Of a stretch of 64,000 bases of DNA, positions 1 to 8,016 are shown piece after piece. A model generated the notes under the pieces. That model was not told the origin of the DNA and did no database searches. It saw only the letters and a list, made by a program, of their open reading frames with translations. The stretch is from Streptomyces canus (GTDB lineage Bacteria > Actinomycetota > Actinomycetes > Streptomycetales > Streptomycetaceae). The stretch lies in contig NZ_KQ948658.1 of NCBI RefSeq assembly GCF_001514145.1, positions 893,931 to 957,930 of the forward strand. The letters run 5' to 3'. Positions within the stretch are counted from its first letter, which is position 1; each line of letters begins with the position of its first letter. Made by a program: the position numbers and the translations under genes.

Positions 1-9
1 CGTCTGCCC

Positions 10-162
10 TCAGGCCGCGGCCTCGGTCTGCTCGACCGACTTGCGGTGTCGGCCACGCGGGGCCGTCTCGCTGTCCTGGACCGAGACCGGACCCCGGTGC
101 TTACCGTGGCCCGTGGACTCCTGGACGTCTGCAGTCGACTGGTTCGTGCTGGCGTCGCTCAT
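10..162 (-). CDS. Small hydrophilic protein, 50 aa, unknown function
   Basis: A short reading frame from ATG at 162 to TGA at 10 encodes a 50-residue, highly polar protein. It starts MSDASTNQST, has a central GKHRGP motif and an RGRHRK motif, and ends in EQTEAAA. There is no membrane segment, signal peptide or cysteine. The composition (Thr/Ser/Gln-rich start, basic middle) looks like a small conserved Streptomyces protein, but I assign no role. The ribosome binding site is weak: a GGGGTGA lies about 8 bases upstream. It is preceded by an AT-richer gap toward the next minus-strand gene. Confidence 0.55.
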   Translation of the reverse strand: MSDASTNQSTADVQESTGHGKHRGPVSVQDSETAPRGRHRKSVEQTEAAA

Positions 163-259
163 GGAAGAAATTCACCCCGTCAACATGATCTTTCTTTACA
201 GCGGGGCGAGTTTAACCGGCACACACAGGGCCGAATCCAGGCGGCCGGGCCAACCGGCA

Positions 260-1531
260 CTACTTCGTTACAAGATTGCCCAACGGGGCTTGCTGCAAGG
301 GCACAGGACGTGCCACGGCAGGCTCCGGAGGACCCGGTTCGGGCGACGGCACGGCCGTACCGCCGCCGCTCTCCGGATCCTCCGGGCCGGCGTCCCCCGC
401 CCCCGTTCCCCCCGGGCCCTCCGCCTCCCCGGTGAGGGCCCCGCTCCTCGGTGCCGCCGCCCACCGCGCCACCCCGCACGGCGCGTTGGCCGTCGCGTAC
501 GGCAGGAGCAGTTCACCGGCCTCGGTCCACAGCCCGGAACCCGCCAACCACCCCTCGGGCCCCGCCAGATGCTGGACCTGCCGTGCGGCGGGCCGCCACA
601 CCCCTACCCAGCCGCCCGTCGGGCCGTCGATCCGCAGTGCCACCCCGCAGCTCTCCGGCGTCAGCACCTGCCCGGGCTGGATCGCGAACGGCGTCACCGT
701 GCAGTCCGGCACCCGCAGGCACTCCGGGAACCGCACCGGGAACGTGCTGCCCAGCACCCCCCAGCCCAGCCGCGCGCGCCCCGGAGAGGGCGCGTCCGAG
801 GAGATCAGCAGCAGCCCGCTGTCCGGGTCGGCCAGCAGCAGCCGGTCATCGCTGCCGTCGGCGATCTGCAGCAGCGGCGACACCTCCCCGCCGCGCCCCA
901 GATCGACCACGACCGCCTTCGTCCGCCCGCCGAGCTCCCGGTCCAGGGCCAGCATCCGCCCGGTCCGGTCCAGCCACACCCCGCCCGAGCAGCGCCCCGG
1001 GATCTCCGCGAGGTGCTCAGGGCCGAAGGCACCGCCCGCCACCAGCCACACGGCACTGGAGCGCGGGCCCACGGCGAGGGCGTACGCCTTCTCACCGCCC
1101 GGCGCCGGCGGCAGCAGCCGCAGGACCGCCCCCTCCTCCGGGCACTCGACCGCGCCCAGTAGCAGCTCGCCGGTCGTCGGGCCGGTCGGGTAGAGGAGCG
1201 AGAAGTTGTGCCGCCCGTCCGCGAACCGCCTGATCAGCACCCGCCCGTCACCCATCGGCTGCACCTCGGTGCCGGGCTCCTCGGGCTGATTGCCCGGCAG
1301 CGGCACCGCGTAGGGCTCCGGGCCGTCCAGCGTCCAGCGCTCCGGGAACCAGGAGCCGCCGTCCTGCGCGAGACGGGCCGCGTAGGAGCCGTCGACGGTG
1401 ATCACGCACTCGGTCCGCGGCGTCTTCCCGTTCTCGTTCCCGTTCTCGGCGATCGCGCACTCCGTCCGCGGGGTCTGCCCGTCCTCGTTGTCGTCGTTCG
1501 CCGCCGCGGGTTCGATGGCACAGGCCGTCAT
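260..1531 (-). CDS. Hypothetical protein, 423 aa, possibly beta-propeller-like
   Basis: Start chosen at ATG 1531 because GGAGGTGACC sits just upstream; the longer open frame above it has no such site. The N-terminus is acidic and carries two near-identical short repeats (GQTPRTECAI and GKTPRTECVI, about residues 18-45). The body has repeated short strands ending in small motifs such as GVWLDRTGRMLALD and DDRLLLADPDSGLLLISSD, which resemble blades of a cytosolic beta-propeller. The last 50 residues are Pro/Gly-rich and probably disordered. No catalytic motif or signal peptide is visible. It is divergent from the Nif3 gene and shares the 1532-1728 spacer with it. Function not assigned. Confidence 0.7.
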   Translation of the reverse strand: MTACAIEPAAANDDNEDGQTPRTECAIAENGNENGKTPRTECVITVDGSYAARLAQDGGSWFPERWTLDGPEPYAVPLPGNQPEEPGTEVQPMGDGRVLIRRFADGRHNFSLLYPTGPTTGELLLGAVECPEEGAVLRLLPPAPGGEKAYALAVGPRSSAVWLVAGGAFGPEHLAEIPGRCSGGVWLDRTGRMLALDRELGGRTKAVVVDLGRGGEVSPLLQIADGSDDRLLLADPDSGLLLISSDAPSPGRARLGWGVLGSTFPVRFPECLRVPDCTVTPFAIQPGQVLTPESCGVALRIDGPTGGWVGVWRPAARQVQHLAGPEGWLAGSGLWTEAGELLLPYATANAPCGVARWAAAPRSGALTGEAEGPGGTGAGDAGPEDPESGGGTAVPSPEPGPPEPAVARPVPLQQAPLGNLVTK

Positions 1532-1728
1532 CGTCCGGTCACCTCCGGCCACGAAGGTAGTTTTCGCACGCACAGGCGTGGGACGGCCGCGCTTCCCCTT
1601 CACACAAAGGGGTGGCCCAGGAACGATTCGCCTGAGGAAACCGAGGCGACTGTGCTCGCCGGGGCACGGGTTCTCGTCGACCGGCGGCACAGGTTCAGCA
1701 GGACAGACCAGGCAGGTAGCCTTTCCCC

Positions 1729-2568
1729 GTGCCCCGTCTGTCTGAAGTCATCACCGCGCTGGAGAACCTGTGGCCCGCCGAGCGGGCCGAGTCCTGGGAC
1801 GCGGTCGGCACCGTCGTGGGCGAACCCGACCAGGAGGTCACGCGGGTCCTCTTCGCCGTCGACCCGGTCCAGGAGATCGTCGACGAGGCGGTGAAGCTGG
1901 GCGCGGACCTGCTGGTCACCCACCATCCGCTGTACCTCCGGGGCACGACGACCGTGGCGGCCTCACACTTCAAGGGCCGGGTCGTCCACACCCTCATCAA
2001 GAACGACATCGCGCTGCACGTCGCCCACACCAACGCGGACAGCGCAGACCCGGGCGTCTCGGACGCGCTCGCCGGTGCGCTCGACCTCCGGGTCGTAGGG
2101 CCGCTGGTGCCGGACCCGACGGACACGTCGGGGCGCCGGGGGCTGGGGCGGGTGTGCGAGGTCGACCCCCCGATGACCGTCCGCGAGCTCGCCGCGCGGG
2201 CCGCCGAACGCCTGCCCGCCACCGCGCAGGGCATCCGCGTGGCCGGCGACCCCGAGGCCACGGTCCGCACGATCGCCGTCAGCGGCGGTTCCGGCGACAG
2301 CCTCTTCGACCAGGTCCGCGCGGCCGGCGTCGACGCCTTCCTCACCGCGGACCTCCGCCACCACCCCGTGTCCGAGGCTCGCGCCCACAGTCCTCTCGCG
2401 CTGCTCGACGCGGCGCACTGGGCCACCGAGTGGCCCTGGTGCGAGCTGGCCGCCGCCCAGCTCGACGAGATCTCCGACCGCCACGGCTGGGACCTGCGCG
2501 TGCACGTCTCCAGGACGGTCACCGACCCCTGGACCAGCCACTCCCCTTCACCTGGAGCCCCCAACTGA
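1729..2568 (+). CDS. Nif3-like dinuclear metal centre protein
   Basis: 279 residues from a GTG start. Nif3/YbgI family proteins form hexameric rings with a two-metal site; their cellular substrate is not settled. The metal-binding signature is visible as VTHHPLYLRG near residue 64, HVAHTNAD near 98, and a C-terminal LLDAAHWATE segment; a central insertion gives the usual long actinobacterial length. The stop codon overlaps the CTG start of the next gene (CTGA), so the two are probably translationally coupled. This gene heads a plus-strand operon with the zinc ribbon protein and the RNase H/phosphatase fusion, an order that is conserved in Streptomyces. Confidence 0.9.
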   Translation: MPRLSEVITALENLWPAERAESWDAVGTVVGEPDQEVTRVLFAVDPVQEIVDEAVKLGADLLVTHHPLYLRGTTTVAASHFKGRVVHTLIKNDIALHVAHTNADSADPGVSDALAGALDLRVVGPLVPDPTDTSGRRGLGRVCEVDPPMTVRELAARAAERLPATAQGIRVAGDPEATVRTIAVSGGSGDSLFDQVRAAGVDAFLTADLRHHPVSEARAHSPLALLDAAHWATEWPWCELAAAQLDEISDRHGWDLRVHVSRTVTDPWTSHSPSPGAPN

Positions 2569-3308
2569 ACGCCGCGCCCGCCGACCAGATCCGACTTCTC
2601 GACGTCCAGGACCTCGACGTCCGCCTCCAGCAGCTCGCCCACAAGCGCAGGTCGCTGCCCGAGCACGCCGAGATCGAGTCGCTCACCAAGGACGCCACCC
2701 AGCTGCGCGACCTCCTCGTGGCCGCCCAGACCGAGGAGAGCGACACCGCCCGCGAGCAGACCAAGGCCGAGCAGGACGTGGACCAGGTGCGCCAGCGCGC
2801 CACCCGCGACCAGCAGCGGCTGGACTCCGGAGCCGTGACCTCGCCCAAGGACCTGGAGAACCTCCAGCGCGAGATCACCTCCCTCGCCAAGCGCCAGGGC
2901 GACCTCGAGGACATCGTCCTGGAGGTCATGGAGCGCCTGGAGTCCGCGCAGGAGCGCGTGGCCGAGCTGACCGGGCGGGTCTCCTCCGTCCAGGCGAAGA
3001 TCGAGGACGCCACCGCCCGCCGGGACGCGGCCCTCGAGTCGCTGGACGGCGAGATCGCCTCGGTGACCAAGGAGCGCGAGGTCATCTCCGCCACCGTCCC
3101 CGCCGACCTGCTCAAGCTCTACGACAAGCTCCGCGAGCAGCAGGGCGGCATCGGTGCGGCGAAGCTGTACCAGCGCACCTGCCAGGGCTGCCGCCAGGAG
3201 CTGGCCATCACCGACATCAACGAGATCCGGGCGGCCGCACCCGACACCGTGGTGCGCTGCGAGAACTGCCGCCGCATCCTGGTGCGCACGTCCGAGTCCG
3301 GCCTGTAA
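2565..3308 (+). CDS. C4-type zinc ribbon coiled-coil protein (CTG start)
   Basis: 247 residues when read from CTG 2565. Residues about 10-180 are a long heptad-rich coiled coil (alternating Glu/Lys/Arg and Leu/Val, e.g. LENLQREITSLAKRQ). The C-terminus is a zinc ribbon with two CxxC pairs (CQGC and CENC). The family is usually described as a possible nucleic-acid-binding adaptor; its role is unproven. The start is inferred: no ATG, GTG or TTG lies near the coiled-coil start, GGAG sits at 2553-2556, and the CTG overlaps the previous stop by 4 bases. Followed after 6 bases by the RNase H gene. Confidence 0.88.
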   Translation: MNAAPADQIRLLDVQDLDVRLQQLAHKRRSLPEHAEIESLTKDATQLRDLLVAAQTEESDTAREQTKAEQDVDQVRQRATRDQQRLDSGAVTSPKDLENLQREITSLAKRQGDLEDIVLEVMERLESAQERVAELTGRVSSVQAKIEDATARRDAALESLDGEIASVTKEREVISATVPADLLKLYDKLREQQGGIGAAKLYQRTCQGCRQELAITDINEIRAAAPDTVVRCENCRRILVRTSESGL

Positions 3309-3314
3309 GGAGCA

Positions 3315-4478
3315 GTGGACGTGCGGGAGTTCATCGTCGAGGCCGACGGAGGCTCGCGGGGCAACCCCGGCCCCGCCGGCTACGGCAGCGTGGTGCTGGA
3401 CGCGGCGACGGGGGAGACGCTGGTCGAGACGTACGAGTACCTCGGCGTCGTCACGAACAACGTCGCCGAGTACCGCGGTCTGCTGGCCGGCCTGCGCGCC
3501 GCGCACGACCTGGACCCGTCCGCCACCGTGCACGTCCGCATGGACTCCAAGCTCGTCGTCGAGCAGATGTCGGGTCGCTGGAAGATCAAGCACCCGGACC
3601 TGAAGCCGCTCGCTCTGGAGGCGGGGCGGGTGTTTCCGCCGGGGCGGGTGACGTACGAGTGGATCCCGCGCGAGCAGAACAAGCGGGCAGATCGGCTGGC
3701 GAACGAGGCGATGGACTCGGGGGCATCGGCGAGTTCGGTACGGAAGCTGTCTCCTGCTGCCGGCGCTGAGGCTGTCGGTGCCGCCAAGGCCGAGGCTGAT
3801 GTGCGTGCCGCCACGGCAGTCGCCGGTTCCGGCTGGGGGCCCGCCGACATGGGGGCGCCGGCCACCTTCGTGCTGCTGCGTCACGGTGAGACGCCGCTGA
3901 CCCCCCAGAAGCGGTTCTCGGGGAGCGGCGGTACGGATCCCTCTCTTTCCGCGGTGGGCAGGGAACAGGCCGAGAGGGCCGCCGAAGCCCTGGCCCGCCG
4001 AGGCACGATCCAGCACATCCTCGCCTCGCCGCTCACCCGGACCAGGCAGACCGCCGCCGCCGTGGCCGAGCGTCTTGGCATCGAGGTGACGGTCGAGGAC
4101 GGCCTGATCGAGACCGACTTCGGTGCCTGGGAGGGCCTGACCTTCGGCGAGGTGCGCGAGCGCTACCCGGACGACCTGAACACCTGGCTCTCCGACCCGG
4201 AGGCCGAACCCACCGGCGGCGGCGAGAGCTTCGCGGCCACGGCGACCCGGATCGCGGCGACCAGGGACAAGCTCGTCGCGGCGTACGCGGGCCGCACGGT
4301 CCTGCTCGTCACCCACGTCACCCCGATCAAGACGTTCGTACGTCTCGCCCTTGGCGCCCCGCCCGAGTCCCTGTTCCGCATGGAACTCTCGGCGGCGTCC
4401 ATGTCGGCGGTCGCGTACTACGCCGACGGCAACGCGAGCGTGCGGCTCCTCAACGACACCTCACACCTGCGCCCCTAG
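3315..4478 (+). CDS. Bifunctional RNase HI / acid phosphatase (histidine phosphatase) fusion
   Basis: 387 residues from GTG 3315 with AAGGAG just upstream. Residues 1-135 are a type I RNase H: acidic residues Asp11, Glu52 and Asp77 fit the metal-binding set that cuts RNA in RNA:DNA hybrids. An Ala-rich linker (about 136-182) leads to a histidine phosphatase domain with the catalytic RHG at 189-191 and a second histidine in VLLVTHVTP. This fusion is characteristic of actinobacteria, where the phosphatase half resembles alpha-ribazole phosphatase/acid phosphatase. Last gene of the three-gene operon. It converges on the aldolase gene and overlaps it by 18 bases at the 3' end. Confidence 0.93.
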   Translation: MDVREFIVEADGGSRGNPGPAGYGSVVLDAATGETLVETYEYLGVVTNNVAEYRGLLAGLRAAHDLDPSATVHVRMDSKLVVEQMSGRWKIKHPDLKPLALEAGRVFPPGRVTYEWIPREQNKRADRLANEAMDSGASASSVRKLSPAAGAEAVGAAKAEADVRAATAVAGSGWGPADMGAPATFVLLRHGETPLTPQKRFSGSGGTDPSLSAVGREQAERAAEALARRGTIQHILASPLTRTRQTAAAVAERLGIEVTVEDGLIETDFGAWEGLTFGEVRERYPDDLNTWLSDPEAEPTGGGESFAATATRIAATRDKLVAAYAGRTVLLVTHVTPIKTFVRLALGAPPESLFRMELSAASMSAVAYYADGNASVRLLNDTSHLRP

Positions 4479-5096
4479 CGTTTTCAGCCCGGCGGCCTCG
4501 CGGGCCAGTGCCTCCACCCGCCCCCAGTCCCGCGCGGCGATCGCGTCCGCCGGAAGCATCCAAGTGCCGCCCACACAGCCGACGTTGGGGAGGGCCAGGT
4601 AGTCGGGCGCGTTGGCGGAACCTATGCCCCCCGTCGGGCAGAACCGCGCCTGTGGCAACGGCCCGGCGAGCGACCTCAGATACGCGGTACCGCCGGCGGC
4701 CTCGGCCGGGAAGAACTTCATCTCCGTCACACCCCGCTCCAGCAGCGCCACGACCTCCGAGGTGGTCGACACCCCGGGCAGGAACGGCACCCCGGACGCC
4801 TGCATCGCCTCCAGGAGTACGTCCGTCCAGCCCGGGCTGACGAGGAAGCGCGCACCGGCGGCGACCGTCTGCGTCACCTGCTCCGGCGTGATGACGGTCC
4901 CCGCACCCACCACGGCCTCCGGCACCTCCCCGGCGATCGCCCGGATCGCGTCCAGCGCGACCGGCGTCCGCAAGGTCACCTCGATCGCGGGCAGCCCTCC
5001 GGCGACCAGGGCGCGTGCGAGCGGTACGGCGTCGGAGGCGTCCTCGATGACGACGACGGGCACGACGGGGGCAAGGTCCAGGGGCGAGGGGGCCAT
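4461..5096 (-). CDS. eda: 2-dehydro-3-deoxyphosphogluconate / 4-hydroxy-2-oxoglutarate aldolase
   Basis: 211 residues, full length for the KDPG/KHG aldolase family, a cytosolic TIM barrel that splits 2-keto-3-deoxy-6-phosphogluconate to pyruvate and glyceraldehyde 3-phosphate (Entner-Doudoroff). Visible motifs: EVTLRT with the general base Glu39, GAGTV near 65, the Schiff-base lysine Lys127 in MKFFPAE, and the phosphate-binding PTGGI. A near-perfect 14-bp inverted repeat lies about 20-55 bases upstream of the start (5118-5151) and probably controls it. Convergent and slightly overlapping with the RNase H fusion gene. Confidence 0.93.
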   Translation of the reverse strand: MAPSPLDLAPVVPVVVIEDASDAVPLARALVAGGLPAIEVTLRTPVALDAIRAIAGEVPEAVVGAGTVITPEQVTQTVAAGARFLVSPGWTDVLLEAMQASGVPFLPGVSTTSEVVALLERGVTEMKFFPAEAAGGTAYLRSLAGPLPQARFCPTGGIGSANAPDYLALPNVGCVGGTWMLPADAIAARDWGRVEALAREAAGLKTLGAQV

Positions 5097-5117
5097 GGCG
5101 TCATCCTGCCCGCGGTG

Positions 5118-5151
5118 TGCAGCATGCGCAAAGGGCGTTGCGCATGCTGCA
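5118..5151 (-). promoter_or_regulatory. Long perfect inverted repeat upstream of the KDPG aldolase gene
   Basis: Two 14-bp arms (TGCAGCATGCGCAA and its exact complement TTGCGCATGCTGCA) are separated by 6 bases. Each arm is itself an imperfect palindrome around GCATGC. It ends 22 bases before the aldolase start, the place expected of a repressor or IclR/GntR-type operator. That it regulates eda is inference from position. Confidence 0.6.
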
Positions 5152-5158
5152 ATCTACT

Positions 5159-5194
5159 GTCTGGGGGGAGTCTGGGGAGAGTCTGGGGGGGGGG
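5159..5194. repeat. Three tandem 11-bp GTCTGGGGxGA units
   Basis: The unit GTCTGGGG(G/A)GA is repeated three times back to back just after the YaaA stop codon, between two minus-strand genes. The last copy runs into a G10 tract. No function assigned; likely slippage-prone. Confidence 0.6.
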
Positions 5195-5195
5195 C

Positions 5196-5978
5196 TCAGT
5201 GAACCTCGTCCACCAGTACATCCAGTGACCAGGCCGCCCCCGCCTTCGCAGGCGCCTCGGCCTCCACCTCGTACCCCAGCTCCCGCAACGCCTCCACCAG
5301 CTCCGCGGGGTCCTTGGGCGCGATCCCCGCCGACAGCAGACTGCGCACCATCCGCCCCTTGGTCGCCTTGTTGAAGTGGCTGACGACCTTCCGCGTCGGC
5401 GCGTGCAGCACCCGTACGGTCGCCGTCCGCCCCGCGACCTCACCCTTCGGCTTCCACGCGGCCGCGTACGCGGAGGACCGCAGATCGAGCACGAGCCCGT
5501 TCCCCGCGGCCTCGTTGAGCACAGGGGCCATCGGCGCACGCCAGTGCGCGCCCAGCGCTCCGAGCCCCGGCAGCTTCACGCCCATCGAGCAGCGGTACGA
5601 CGGAATCCGGTCCGTCACCCGGACCGCTCCCCACAGCCCCGAGAACACGAGCAGCGAACGCCCGGCACGCCTCTTCGCGGCCGCGTCGAGGGAAGCCAGG
5701 TCGAGGGCGTCGTAGAGGACACCCGTGTAGATCTCCCCGGCGGGCCGCGCTCCCGCGGTCCTGAGCTCGGTGTTCTTCGCGATCTCGCCGCGCAGTCCCT
5801 CGCTCAGCCCCAGCACCTCGCGCGCCTTCTCCTCGTCCCCGGCGCACAGCTCGACGAGTTCCTCGAGGATCGCCGCACGGGCCTCGGTGAGCCCCGGCAG
5901 CGACAGCGTCTCCAGCTTCAGCGGGGCGCCACGACCGGAGGACGCCTTGCCTTCGGAGGGAGGCAGCAGGACAAGCAC
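5196..5978 (-). CDS. yaaA: YaaA family peroxide stress protein
   Basis: 260 residues, the usual family length. The start MLVLLPPSEGK and the later QSLLVFSGLWG-type segment (here SLLVFSGLWGAVR), HFNKATKGR and NGLVLDLRSSAY are family hallmarks. In E. coli YaaA lowers free intracellular iron and so limits oxidative DNA damage after peroxide; the exact biochemistry is unclear, though DNA binding has been reported. The ATG start follows GGAGATCGATCCCG. Same strand as the aldolase gene 100 bases downstream, but separated by the inverted repeat and tandem repeat, so probably transcribed separately. Divergent from the RNB gene. Confidence 0.9.
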   Translation of the reverse strand: MLVLLPPSEGKASSGRGAPLKLETLSLPGLTEARAAILEELVELCAGDEEKAREVLGLSEGLRGEIAKNTELRTAGARPAGEIYTGVLYDALDLASLDAAAKRRAGRSLLVFSGLWGAVRVTDRIPSYRCSMGVKLPGLGALGAHWRAPMAPVLNEAAGNGLVLDLRSSAYAAAWKPKGEVAGRTATVRVLHAPTRKVVSHFNKATKGRMVRSLLSAGIAPKDPAELVEALRELGYEVEAEAPAKAGAAWSLDVLVDEVH

Positions 5979-6055
5979 GGGATCGATCTCCTTCGGTTGA
6001 GCTCCGAGACAGCGTACGGCGTGCCCCTCGGTGGTCCCGGTCCTACGCTCGCTGT

Positions 6056-7483
6056 ATGCCCCGTCGCCGCATACGCGTGACCGACGCCCTCTTCAGGAGC
6101 GCCTTCACGGCCCTGCGCGCCGAACTCGGCGTGCCGTCGGGCTTCCCACCCGGGGTGACGGCGGAGGCGGAACGGCCGCCTCTCCTGAAGGCGTACGACG
6201 ACGCCACCGACATCCCCCTCTTCACCATCGACCCACCCGGCTCCACCGACCTCGACCAGGCGATGCACCTGACCCGACGGGGCACCGGCTACCGAGTCCG
6301 GTACGCCATCGCCGACGTCGCCGCCTTCGTCGTACCCGGATCGGCGCTGGACGCGGAGACGCACCGGCGCGTGCTGACCCTGTACTTCCCGGACGCCCGG
6401 ATTCCGTTGCATCCGCCGGTGTTGAGTGAGGGTGCCGCGAGCCTCCTCCCGGGCCAGGTCCGCCCGGCCGCCCTGTGGACGATCGACCTCGACGCGGACG
6501 GCCGTACGACCGCCGCCGACGTCCGCCGCGCCCTCGTCCGCAGCCGGGCGAGGCTCGACTACGAGGGCGTGCAGAAGGCGATCGACTCGGGCACCGCCGA
6601 CGAGCCACTTTTCTTGCTCAAGGAGGTCGGTGAGCTCCGGGAACGGCTGGAGGTGGAGCGCGGCGGCATCTCGCTGAACGTGCCGGAGCAGGAGATCGTC
6701 CAGCGGAACGGCACGTACGAACTGACGTACCGCGCCGGGGTTCCCGCCGACGGCTGGAACGCCCAGATCTCCCTGCTCACCGGCATGGCGGCGGCCGACC
6801 TGATGCTCGCGTACGGCACGGGCGTCCTCCGCACCCTGCCCGCCGCCCCGGACGGCGCGGTGGGACGGTTGCGCCGTACCGCCCACGCCCTGCACATCGA
6901 CTGGCCGCACCATGTGTCGTACGCGGCGCTGGTGCGTTCCCTGGACCCGCGGATCCCCCACCACGCGGCCTTCCTCCAGGAGTGCACGACCCTGCTGCGC
7001 GGCGCCGGCTACACGGTCTTCCGGGACGGGGTCCTGCCGGCCATCACCACCCATGCGGCGGTGGCGTCCCCCTATGCCCACTGCACGGCCCCGCTGAGGC
7101 GGTTGGCCGACCGGTACGCATCGGAGATCTGCCTGGCGGCGGTGGCGGGGACGGCCGTACCGGACTGGGTGCTCGCGGCTTTCGAGGCGTTGCCCCGCGA
7201 GATGGCCGAGGGCGGCCGCCTCGCCGCGACGGCCGAACGGGAGTGCGTCGACATCGTTGAGGCGGCGCTGCTGAAGGACCGGGTGGGGGAGGTGTTCGAC
7301 GGCTGCGTGGTGGACGTGGAGGAACGCCGACCGGCGGTCGGGACCGTGCAGTTGGAGACACCGGCGGTGATCGGGCGGGTGGAGGGGGCGGGGGTCGAGC
7401 TGGGGGAGCGGCTGAGGGTCAGGCTCACCCAGGCCGATCCCGTGGGTCCGGGAGGGGCGAAGGTGCGGTTCGCTCCTGCGTGA
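6056..7483 (+). CDS. RNB-domain ribonuclease (RNase II/R family)
   Basis: 475 residues. RNB enzymes are processive 3'-5' exoribonucleases. The catalytic block is visible near residues 60-75 (FTIDPPGSTDLDQAM, with the Asp residues that hold Mg2+), followed by VRYAIADVAAFV and later HCTAPLRRLADRYASE, the end of the RNB domain. It is shorter than RNase II/R: there are no N-terminal cold-shock domains and only a small C-terminal OB-like tail, as in the compact actinobacterial version. Start ATG at 6056; the upstream spacer with yaaA is only 77 bases and must hold both promoters. Confidence 0.9.
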   Translation: MPRRRIRVTDALFRSAFTALRAELGVPSGFPPGVTAEAERPPLLKAYDDATDIPLFTIDPPGSTDLDQAMHLTRRGTGYRVRYAIADVAAFVVPGSALDAETHRRVLTLYFPDARIPLHPPVLSEGAASLLPGQVRPAALWTIDLDADGRTTAADVRRALVRSRARLDYEGVQKAIDSGTADEPLFLLKEVGELRERLEVERGGISLNVPEQEIVQRNGTYELTYRAGVPADGWNAQISLLTGMAAADLMLAYGTGVLRTLPAAPDGAVGRLRRTAHALHIDWPHHVSYAALVRSLDPRIPHHAAFLQECTTLLRGAGYTVFRDGVLPAITTHAAVASPYAHCTAPLRRLADRYASEICLAAVAGTAVPDWVLAAFEALPREMAEGGRLAATAERECVDIVEAALLKDRVGEVFDGCVVDVEERRPAVGTVQLETPAVIGRVEGAGVELGERLRVRLTQADPVGPGGAKVRFAPA

Positions 7484-7504
7484 CCGCGTTCGGTGGAGGA
7501 CCTC

Positions 7505-7553
7505 TTGACGGCTAACGTCGTTAGCCATACTGTTCTGGCTAACGACGTTAGCC
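7505..7553 (+). promoter_or_regulatory. Promoter with two TetR-type operators
   Basis: TTGACG at 7505-7510 and TACTGT at 7528-7533 are spaced 17 bases, a good housekeeping-sigma promoter. A 17-bp palindrome (arms GGCTAAC/GTTAGCC, centre GTC) occupies 7510-7526, exactly in the -35/-10 spacer. Its complement copy (centre GAC) sits at 7537-7553, over the start point. Binding at either site would block the polymerase. The TetR gene two positions downstream is the obvious ligand-responsive repressor. Confidence 0.8.
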
Positions 7554-7572
7554 GAGCTTGTCGGAGGGGATC

Positions 7573-8016
7573 ATGAGCACTGTCGCCACAGCCACAGCCG
7601 CACCCGTTGCGCACGCCCGGGGTCGGGGTGGCCGCGTCTTCACTGTCGTCCGCCGTACGGCCTGGCTCGCGGGGGCGCTGTTCTGGTCCGCGTTCTCGGT
7701 CCTGGAGGCCGTCAACCACGGCTGGCTCGCGGGCACCCTCGCCCTCACCTTCTTCGTCCTCCCGGACCTGACCTTCCTGGTCGCCCTCGACGAGGCGCCC
7801 CGGATGGCGAAGGGCCAGCTGCCGCCGCGAGCGGTGCCGTACTACAACGCGATGCACCGGGCCCTGGTCCCGCTGGCGCTGATGGCTCTGTACACGGTCG
7901 GCCCGGTCGCCGTGCCCGCGCTCTTCGCGGCCCTGTGCGGCTGGCTCGCCCACATCTCGTACGATCGCGCTTTCGGGTACGGGCTGCGGACGAAGGAGGG
8001 GTTCCAGCGTGGCTGA
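7573..8016 (+). CDS. DUF4260 family membrane protein
   Basis: 147 residues, starting at the ATG preceded by GGAGGGG rather than the TTG 15 bases upstream. Three to four hydrophobic segments, with the family signature VLPDL, a YYNAMHRALVP segment, and the C-terminal GWLAHISYDRAFGYGL typical of DUF4260 (YoaS-like). The function of the family is unknown. It overlaps the TetR gene by 8 bases and is the first gene behind the double operator, so it is probably the main target of that repressor. Confidence 0.82.
   Translation: MSTVATATAAPVAHARGRGGRVFTVVRRTAWLAGALFWSAFSVLEAVNHGWLAGTLALTFFVLPDLTFLVALDEAPRMAKGQLPPRAVPYYNAMHRALVPLALMALYTVGPVAVPALFAALCGWLAHISYDRAFGYGLRTKEGFQRG

Noticed and set aside
1695..4316. 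Very long minus-strand open frame across the Nif3, zinc ribbon and RNase H genes
   Set aside because: Antisense shadow of three well-supported genes in GC-rich DNA; no family resemblance and no ribosome site.
5159..5194. Terminator for yaaA in the GTCTGGGG repeats
   Set aside because: The repeats cannot form a hairpin and give only a C-rich transcript.
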